From Anaerolineales bacterium UBA3940 (GTDB lineage: Bacteria > Chloroflexota > Anaerolineae > Aggregatilineales > UBA3940), in NCBI GenBank assembly GCA_002385675.1, contig DGDY01000014.1:1-10731 (forward strand): a DNA stretch of 10,731 nucleotides, in the 5' to 3' direction. Made by a program: the position numbers and the translations under genes. Shown one piece after another: positions 6,010 through 10,731 of this stretch (position 1 is its first letter; each line of letters starts with the position of its first letter). Below the pieces are notes generated by a model. It saw only the letters and a list, made by a program, of their open reading frames with translations, did no database searches and was not told the DNA's origin.

Positions 6010-6492
6010 ATGGGCAAGCACGTTGACGGGCACAGCTACATGCAGAAGGTCAGGCTCATCCGGAAGATTGACGACATCCCTGAACTGAAAAACAGGCTCA
6101 TCGACATCGCCGAAACCAAGTCTCACAAAGATATGTCGAGGTACAGCCTGCTGCTGGCCGAGCACATTCTGGAGGTCAGCGGGGTGGAGCGTGACGCCGC
6201 CATCGACGAGGCGTTTGCGATCAACGAGAAGTGGCAGGCTGGCGAGGCGACTTTCCACGAGGCGCGGCAGGTGGCCTTCATGATCAACCGGCTGGCGCGT
6301 GAGGAAAAAGACCCGGTTAAAGTCAAGGTGCTCCGGGCCATGGGGCAGGTCGCCGCGACGCCGCATGTGCGCTGGCACGCGCTGATCGCGTCCGACTATG
6401 CGGTAACGTTAATCAACCTGCTGCACCCCGGTGATATGGACGCGGTCAGGCGGGAGCGGGAACGGCAGATCGAACTGCTGAACAGCGTCTGA
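6010..6492 (+). CDS. Imm5-like putative immunity protein
   Basis: A 160-aa soluble, mostly helical protein with a strong ribosome site (AGGAGG, 7 bases before ATG). From about residue 46 it follows the pattern I know for the Imm5 group of putative immunity proteins: LLLAEHILEV, then a DEAFAINEKWQAGEATFHEARQ stretch, an AFMINRLARE helix, then the most typical part, RAMGQVAATPHVRWHALIASDY (about 109-130), and an ERQIELLNSV tail. In that group the conserved RA.G.A.AT.HV..HA segment is the hallmark. Such proteins are thought to protect against polymorphic toxins, but some occur alone and their role is untested. No toxin, VgrG, Rhs or secretion gene is in this window, so the immunity function is inference. 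The methyltransferase gene follows after 36 bases, likely on the same transcript. Confidence 0.65.
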   Translation: MGKHVDGHSYMQKVRLIRKIDDIPELKNRLIDIAETKSHKDMSRYSLLLAEHILEVSGVERDAAIDEAFAINEKWQAGEATFHEARQVAFMINRLAREEKDPVKVKVLRAMGQVAATPHVRWHALIASDYAVTLINLLHPGDMDAVRRERERQIELLNSV

Positions 6493-6528
6493 CCTGCGGC
6501 AGGCAGACGGAAGGGAGCCGACAGGACC

Positions 6529-7281
6529 ATGCCCATTGACCGGCTGAAGCTGATTGCCGACTTTCACAAAGACGCCCCGCGCCAGGGGCCGGGCGCTGAC
6601 GACCAGACGGAACGCGCCCTGAGCTACGTCGGCAGCCTCGGCGCAGACGCGCGCATCATCGACATCGGCTGCGGGACCGGCGCGCAGACCATGACGCTCG
6701 CCCGCAGCACGGCGGGTCAGATTACGGCCATCGACCGGCTCCCGGCGTTTCTCGGCAGGCTGGCGGAGAAGGTCAGCACGCACGGGCTGGGAAACCGGGT
6801 CAGGCCGGTCTGCGCGTCGATGTTCCATCTACCCTGCGCGGACGGCACCTTCGACCTGATCTGGGCGGAAGGCTCGATCTACATCATCGGTTTTGAGAAG
6901 GGCCTCCGGGAGTGGCGGCGGCTCCTCAAGCCGGGCGGATACATCGCCGTGAGCGAAATATCATGGCTGACCGATTCTCGCCCCGCCGAGGTCGAGGACT
7001 ACTGGGTCGCGGACTACGCGGAGATCGACACGATCGAGAACAAGCTCGCCGTCGTAGAGGCCAGCGGCTATACGCTCATCGCGCACTTCGTGCTGCCCGA
7101 ACGCTGCTGGACAGAGAACTACTACGCGCCCATCCTCGCCCGCTCCGAGGACTTCCTGAGGCGGTATGACTACAGAGACGAGGTGCGGGAGTTCGTCGAG
7201 GCCGGGCGAGAAGAAGCCGCCATCTACGACCGCTATAAGGACTACTTCAGCTACGTGTTCTACATCGCGCAGAAGAACTAG
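6529..7281 (+). CDS. Class I SAM-dependent methyltransferase
   Basis: A 250-aa protein with a Rossmann methyltransferase domain. Motif I is IIDIGCGTGAQT (43-54), the acidic residue after strand 2 is D69 (TAIDRLPAFL), motif II/III region reads FDLIWAEGSIYIIGFEKGL, and LLKPGGYIAVSEI (132-144) is the post-motif segment of UbiE/YafE-like small-molecule methyltransferases. The C-terminal 90 residues (Tyr-, Asp- and Glu-rich, with ENYYAPILARSEDFLRRY) are likely the substrate-binding cap. The substrate cannot be told from sequence. It follows the immunity-like gene by 36 bases with GGGAG 11 bases before the ATG, so the two are probably co-transcribed, though no functional link is established. Confidence 0.88.
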   Translation: MPIDRLKLIADFHKDAPRQGPGADDQTERALSYVGSLGADARIIDIGCGTGAQTMTLARSTAGQITAIDRLPAFLGRLAEKVSTHGLGNRVRPVCASMFHLPCADGTFDLIWAEGSIYIIGFEKGLREWRRLLKPGGYIAVSEISWLTDSRPAEVEDYWVADYAEIDTIENKLAVVEASGYTLIAHFVLPERCWTENYYAPILARSEDFLRRYDYRDEVREFVEAGREEAAIYDRYKDYFSYVFYIAQKN

Positions 7282-7310
7282 GTGACAGGTTGCGGGATGC
7301 GGCCTGCCGA

Positions 7311-7339
7311 TTGCCCTTTTATCGGGATCGTGATAGCCT
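7311..7339 (+). promoter_or_regulatory. Weak promoter candidate before the AIM24-family gene
   Basis: TTGCCC (7311-7316) and TAGCCT (7334-7339) are 17 bases apart. The -35 equals the one before the roadblock gene, but the -10 matches only 3 of 6. The rest of the 128-base gap holds a 6-bp inverted repeat, CCTGAT/ATCAGG at 7371-7387, and a strong Shine-Dalgarno (AAGGAGG, 7395-7401). CCTC at 7390-7393 could pair with part of that Shine-Dalgarno. Confidence 0.25.
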
Positions 7340-7409
7340 ACTCGCAACAATTTCTATCTTCACCACCTACCCTGATTGACCATCAGGTGCCTCCAAGGAG
7401 GATACAGCT

Positions 7410-8090
7410 ATGAGATATCGCATCACTGGCAACACGATGCAAGCGCTCGATATCCAGCTTAATCGCGGCGAGTCGGTCTTTACTGAAGTCGGCGGGATGG
7501 CCTGGTATCGCGGCAATGTGGATATGAAGACGAACATGCCCGGCGGGCTGTTCGGTGGGCTGGGGCGTGCCATCGCGGGCGAGTCGCTCTTCCTGACGAC
7601 CTACACGGCCCAGTCAGACGGCGCGATCGTTACCTTCACGCCGGAAGCGCCCGGCTCGATCGTCGCGCAGGAACTGGCGGCGGGCCAGGTGCTCATCGCG
7701 CAGCGTGATGCGTTTATGTGCGCGCAGGAGGGCGTGAAGCTGGAGATCCACTTCAAGCGGCGGCTCGGCGCGGGGCTGTTCGGCGGCGAGGGCTTCATCC
7801 TGCAGCGCGTCACCGGGCCCGGCCTGGCCTTCTTCGAGGTGGACGGTGAAGTCCGCGAACTGGAACTAGCGGCAGGCGAGCGCATCCGCGTGGACCCCGG
7901 CCATATCGCCCTGTTTGAGGCGTCCGTCACCCACAGCATCGAGATGGTCAAGGGCGTATCGAACGTGCTGTTCGGCGGCGAAGGGCTGTTCCTGGCAACG
8001 CTGACCGGGCCGGGCAAGGTCTGGCTGCAGACGATGCCGCTCTCCAACCTCGTCGCAAAGATCGCCTCGCGCATCCCCTCAAGCAGCTAG
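7410..8090 (+). CDS. AIM24/TIGR00266 family protein
   Basis: A 226-aa protein matching the AIM24 family (TIGR00266), of about the usual length. The N-terminus MRYRITGNTMQALDIQLNRGESVFTEVGGMAWY is the typical opening. The body repeats a beta-motif three times: GGLFGGLGRAIAGESLFL at about 45-62, GLFGGEGFILQRVTGPG at 122-138, and VLFGGEGLFLATLTGPG from 186, as expected of a pseudo-threefold beta barrel or prism. Bacterial members have no settled function. The yeast AIM24 protein acts at the mitochondrial inner membrane. No signal peptide or membrane helix is visible. AAGGAGG ends 8 bases before the ATG, so translation should be strong. A stable 15-bp hairpin follows the stop by 13 bases and probably closes the transcript. 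Confidence 0.9.
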   Translation: MRYRITGNTMQALDIQLNRGESVFTEVGGMAWYRGNVDMKTNMPGGLFGGLGRAIAGESLFLTTYTAQSDGAIVTFTPEAPGSIVAQELAAGQVLIAQRDAFMCAQEGVKLEIHFKRRLGAGLFGGEGFILQRVTGPGLAFFEVDGEVRELELAAGERIRVDPGHIALFEASVTHSIEMVKGVSNVLFGGEGLFLATLTGPGKVWLQTMPLSNLVAKIASRIPSSS

Positions 8091-8103
8091 TGCTATCAGT
8101 CAG

Positions 8104-8138
8104 CAGGATGCCGGAGTCGGCCTGACTCCGGCATCCTG
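8104..8138 (+). terminator. Perfect 15-bp hairpin after the AIM24 gene
   Basis: CAGGATGCCGGAGTC (8104-8118) and its exact complement (8124-8138) flank the loop GGCCT, 13 bases after the stop codon. No T-run follows, so it is either a terminator of the U-less type, an RNA-stabilising stem or an intergenic palindromic repeat. Confidence 0.5.
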
Positions 8139-8190
8139 TGATGATCCAAGCCAGTGTTTGATCCGCCTTTTAACTCTGGAGCAACACCTC

Positions 8191-8430
8191 ATGGCAACCT
8201 GGCTTCGCCTTTACGGGCAGTTGGTTCTCAATATTCTTGTCGCTTATTTTGCTGACCCAACTGGAGAGCCGGCAGCGCCGAGTTCAAGGCGAGGCCTCCC
8301 CACGTGGGCCATCATCCTGATCATCGGCGTCGTGCTCGTGTGCGTGGCGCCTTTTGTTGTGATCGTCATCCTGGCTCTGCTTGGCCCGGTCATCGGCGAT
8401 GTCTTTTCTGATATCGTGATGGATATATAG
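8191..8430 (+). CDS. Small single-pass membrane protein, unknown
   Basis: A 79-aa protein from the ATG at 8191, with GGAG 9 bases upstream. A TTG at 8158 would add 11 residues without a clear ribosome site. Residues 1-20 (MATWLRLYGQLVLNILVAYF) form an amphipathic or short hydrophobic helix, a Pro/Ser/Arg linker follows (DPTGEPAAPSSRRGLPT), then a strong transmembrane helix at about 38-65 (WAIILIIGVVLVCVAPFVVIVILALLG split over the helix), and an acidic tail, GDVFSDIVMDI. The positive charge of RR before the helix suggests the N-terminus is in the cytoplasm. I do not recognise a function. It lies between two hairpins and may form its own transcript. Confidence 0.6.
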   Translation: MATWLRLYGQLVLNILVAYFADPTGEPAAPSSRRGLPTWAIILIIGVVLVCVAPFVVIVILALLGPVIGDVFSDIVMDI

Positions 8431-8436
8431 CTGGCC

Positions 8437-8480
8437 CGCATCCCAGCAGCACGCCGATAGCCGTGCTCGATCGGGATGCG
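8437..8480 (+). terminator. Two-part hairpin after the small membrane gene
   Basis: Outer arms CGCATCCC (8437-8444) and GGGATGCG (8473-8480) pair over 8 bp. Inner arms AGCACG (8448-8453) and CGTGCT (8462-8467) pair over 6 bp, with an asymmetric internal loop between. It starts 6 bases after the stop codon. No T-run follows, so termination is only likely by position. Confidence 0.4.
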
Positions 8481-8556
8481 CAGAGGATGCCGGTACGGCT
8501 GCGGGCAAGGTAGTGTTACACCAAAGAAGTTCTTGTACTGGTCAGAAAGCTGAAAA

Positions 8557-9417
8557 ATGGCCGAAGAAACGAATCTGACGGGAATGTTGGATTACGTTAA
8601 GCAAACTGCGCGCCGCGCGGGCGATATCCTGCGCGAAGCCTACGACCGCCCCCGGAACATCACCTACAAGGGCGAGGTTGACCTCGTCACCGAGACAGAC
8701 CTGACGGTCGAGGCGTTCATTATCAGCGCCCTGCAGGAGCGCTACCCGGACATCGGCGTGCTGGCCGAGGAAGGCGGGGAGGTGGGCGAGGTCAGCGAGA
8801 TGCGCTGGCTCATCGACCCGCTCGACGGCACGAACAGCTTTGCGCATGGCATCCCGATCTTCTGCGTGTCGATCGGGCTGCGCGGGCCAGATGGCCCGGT
8901 GCTGGGCGTGATCTACGACCCGCTGCGCGACGAATGCTTCAGCGCGTTACGCGGGCAGGGCGCGTGGCTCAACGACCGGCCCTGCCGCGTATCGAGCGTG
9001 CCCCGGCTGGGCGAGGCGATGCTCGCTACCGGCTTCCCGTACGAGCGCCGCACGATCATCGACAACAACAGTGCCGCCGCTGCGATGTTCCTGCGGCGCG
9101 CTCAGGGCATCCGGCGGCTGGGCTCGGCGGCGCTCGACATGGCGTATGTGGCCTGCGGTCGCTTTGATGGCCTGTGGGAATGGGGTGTGAAGCCCTGGGA
9201 CATCGGTGCCGGGCTGTTGCTCGTCAAAGAGGCGGGCGGGCGGTTGACGAACTACGCCGGGCGGCCCGTCGATGACCTGCGGCAAAACCGGCAGAACGTG
9301 GTCGCCAGCAACGGGTTGATCCACGATGAGATGCTCGCGGTGCTGGCCCAGATCTACGAGTTTACGGACGACGGCGACTTCATCTTGAAGAACGAGTACC
9401 GGCTGCCGGGCATGTGA
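8557..9417 (+). CDS. Inositol monophosphatase family protein (SuhB-like)
   Basis: A 286-aa protein with every signature of the Mg-dependent inositol monophosphatase family: DLVTETD at 42-48, LAEEGGE at 69-75 (metal ligand E71), WLIDPLDGTNSFAHG at 84-98 (metal ligands D87, D90), and WDIGAGLLLVKEAGG from 214 with the final ligand D215. Members hydrolyse inositol-1-phosphate, or in relatives fructose-1,6-bisphosphate, histidinol phosphate or PAP. Substrate choice cannot be decided here, though the overall pattern is nearest to inositol monophosphatase. The enzyme is cytoplasmic. The ribosome site is poor (AGAAAG before the ATG). Inositol phosphatases in Chloroflexota could serve inositol lipid or compatible-solute synthesis, which is inference only. 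It is followed by 184 bases before the transporter gene. Confidence 0.92.
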   Translation: MAEETNLTGMLDYVKQTARRAGDILREAYDRPRNITYKGEVDLVTETDLTVEAFIISALQERYPDIGVLAEEGGEVGEVSEMRWLIDPLDGTNSFAHGIPIFCVSIGLRGPDGPVLGVIYDPLRDECFSALRGQGAWLNDRPCRVSSVPRLGEAMLATGFPYERRTIIDNNSAAAAMFLRRAQGIRRLGSAALDMAYVACGRFDGLWEWGVKPWDIGAGLLLVKEAGGRLTNYAGRPVDDLRQNRQNVVASNGLIHDEMLAVLAQIYEFTDDGDFILKNEYRLPGM

Positions 9418-9453
9418 ACGGCGGACGCGATTTGCGGGCCGCCAGCCGCGAAG

Positions 9454-9471
9454 CCGCGAAGCTCATCGCGG
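9454..9471 (+). terminator. Small stem after the phosphatase gene
   Basis: CCGCGA and TCGCGG form a 6-bp stem with loop AGCTCA, 36 bases after the stop codon. The left arm is part of a tandem pair of AGCCGCGA (9444-9459). No T-run follows. This is weak evidence for termination. Confidence 0.25.
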
Positions 9472-9564
9472 AGCCTGTTGATCAGGCCAATACGATCCCC
9501 GGACGGGGGGCGGGGGGCAAACGCCAATTGCCCTCCACCTGCCGGGTGTCACTGGAGGCGCACG

Positions 9565-9570
9565 TATAAA
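9565..9570 (+). promoter_or_regulatory. Candidate -10 box before the transporter gene
   Basis: TATAAA matches the -10 consensus at 5 of 6 positions and lies about 31 bases before the GTG, which leaves room for the AAGGAG at 9589-9594. No -35 at 16-18 bases is convincing, so the promoter may need an activator or may be a chance match. Confidence 0.3.
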
Positions 9571-9601
9571 CCTAACTACCCCGAATTTAAGGAGCGACGA
9601 G

Positions 9602-10712
9602 GTGAAACTCGACTGGAAAAAGACCTTCTTCATTGGCTTCGGCTTTTTTGGCATCAGCGTGATCTGGCAGCTTTACAACAGCTTCGTGCCGATCTTCCTG
9701 CAGGCGGGCCGGCCCGACTTCGAGGCGGATGTCGCGGGTTTCGGCCTGAGCGCGACGACGACCGGCGTGATCATGGGGCTGGACAACTTCGCCGCGATCT
9801 TCATCCTGCCGCTCATCGGCGTCTGGAGCGACCGCGTGCGGACGCCCATCGGGCGGCGCTACCCGTTCATCCTGACGGCTGCGCCCGTCGCGGCAGTCGC
9901 CTTCATCCTGATGCCCATCGCTGCGGGGATGATCGAGCAGAGCGGCAGCGTTGCCGCTAACCTCCCGGTCTTCGTGCTGTTCATCATCGGCGCCGGGCTG
10001 ATGCTGCTGGCAATGGCGGTGCTGCGCACGCCGGTTATCTCGCTCATGCCGGACCTTACCCCCTCCCCGCTGCGCAGCAAGGCCAACGGTGTGATCAACT
10101 TCATGGGCGGCGTCGGCGTGCTCGTGGCGACCTTCGGGCTGTCGCGCCTGTTCGACATCCAGCCGATCATCCCGTTCATTGCTGGGTCGGCGATCCTGAT
10201 CGGCGCGGTGGTGATGCTCTTCGTGACGGTGCGCGAGCCGAAGGTCGAGGACCTGCCACAGGTCGGCGAGCACGAGGAGAGCGAGGAAGAGCAGGCGCTG
10301 GGGGCGCTGCGAAGCTTCAGCATCGTCCCGCGCGAGTACCGGCGCAGCCTGATCTTCCTGCTTCTGGCGATCTTCTGCTGGTTCGTGGCCTATGACGGCG
10401 TGGGGACGTTCTTCACGTCGTACGCGGTGAACGTGCTGGGCGTCTCGCCGGGCTTCGCGCCGACGCTGTTCGGCATTGCCGGGCTGATGTTCATCGTGTT
10501 CGCTATCCCGGCGGGCTTCCTCGGCGAACGGTGGGGCCGCCGCACCACCATCCGCATCGGCCTGGCGATCTTCGCCATCGGGCTGATCATCGGCTACTTC
10601 ATCGGCAATGTGTACGTCATCGGCGCGATCCTCGCCTTCGGCGGCATGGGCTGGGCGCTCGTCAACATCAACTCGCTGCCGATGGTGGTCGACACGGTGG
10701 ACGACCCGCGCC
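9602..10712 (+). CDS. MFS transporter, GPH/SLC45-like, 3'-truncated by contig end
   Basis: A GTG at 9602 (AAGGAG 7 bases upstream) opens a frame of 370 whole codons running to the contig end, with no stop. The opening MKLDWKKTFFIGFGFFGI leads into transmembrane helix 1. The loop 2-3 motif reads GVWSDRVRTPIGRRYPFIL (73-91), with D77, R78, G84, R85 and R86 as in GPH and sucrose-type (SUT/SLC45) transporters. PDLTPSPLRSKANGVINF and the late LVNINSLPMVVD also fit that group. About nine or ten helices can be seen, with an acidic cytoplasmic loop at about 216-238 (VEDLPQVGEHEESEEEQAL) between the two six-helix halves. It likely takes up a sugar or glycoside with protons or sodium; the substrate is unknown. 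The last real codons read DDPR. What follows is adapter. Confidence 0.9.
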
Positions 10713-10731
10713 CTGTCTCTTATACACATCT
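10713..10731. other. Nextera/Tn5 mosaic-end adapter at contig end (not genomic)
   Basis: The final 19 bases, CTGTCTCTTATACACATCT, are exactly the Tn5 mosaic-end sequence used in Nextera library preparation. They should be trimmed. They add the false residues VSYTH to the transporter and create a false antisense start whose peptide begins MCIRDR, a known mark of this adapter in translated databases. Confidence 0.97.

Noticed and set aside
8484..8493. Ten-base direct repeat AGGATGCCGG, also at 8105-8114
   Set aside because: Too short to separate from chance in a GC-rich region, and the second copy lacks the palindromic partner.
9507..9529. Possible G-quadruplex at two G6 runs
   Set aside because: Only two long G-runs are close together; a standard four-run pattern is not met, so this is likely plain G-richness.
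9478..9960. 160-aa plus-strand frame before and within the transporter
   Set aside because: It is in another frame from the MFS gene, is Arg/Pro-rich, and the MFS frame has a strong ribosome site and family motifs.
9587..10729. Long 380-aa antisense frame opposite the transporter, starting MCIRDR
   Set aside because: It begins inside the adapter and lies wholly opposite a clear MFS gene. The His/Asp/Arg/Glu-rich composition is typical of high-GC antisense frames.

Overview
This is a high-GC bacterial window with long spurious antisense frames, as expected at this GC content. Three things point to Chloroflexota, possibly an Anaerolineae-like lineage: a V4R protein next to a roadblock/LC7 protein, an AIM24-family protein, and short G/C-rich palindromic repeats between genes. 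This assignment is inference, since the window has no rRNA or other phylogenetic marker. The right edge is a true contig end, because the last 19 bases are the Nextera/Tn5 mosaic-end adapter and not genomic DNA. The left edge cuts a gene.

Left part, transcribed leftward (1-3940). From upstream to downstream it holds a V4R (4-vinyl-reductase-like) protein with a disordered Pro/Ala/Glu/Lys N-terminus, a roadblock/LC7 protein with its own likely promoter, a response regulator with a receiver domain and a degenerate GGDEF-like domain, and a 219-base gap with two adjacent palindromic repeats. After the gap come a family 2 glycosyltransferase and a truncated PAP2-type phosphatase that overlaps it by 8 bases. 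The first three genes look like a small signalling module. The last two look like a membrane or envelope lipid/glycan pair.

Divergent region (3941-4321). This 381-base stretch has no gene. It holds a perfect 10-bp inverted repeat and only weak promoter-like hexamers.

Right part, transcribed rightward (4322-10712). It opens with a TrmA/RlmD-type RNA methyltransferase homologue that keeps its TRAM domain, Fe-S cysteines and SAM motif but lacks the usual catalytic Cys and Glu. Next are a 122-aa helical protein with an internal duplication, an Imm5-like putative immunity protein, a class I SAM methyltransferase, an AIM24/TIGR00266-family protein, a small single-pass membrane protein, an inositol-monophosphatase-family phosphatase, and a truncated GPH/SLC45-like MFS sugar transporter cut by the adapter. 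Gaps of 15-65 bases among the first four suggest partial co-transcription. Hairpins without U-tracts separate the later genes.

I see no CRISPR array, tRNA, rRNA, transposase or integrase. The most unusual points are the doubly substituted active site of the RNA methyltransferase homologue, the V4R/roadblock/degenerate-GGDEF cluster, the immunity-like protein with no visible toxin, and the possibly leaderless glycosyltransferase gene.
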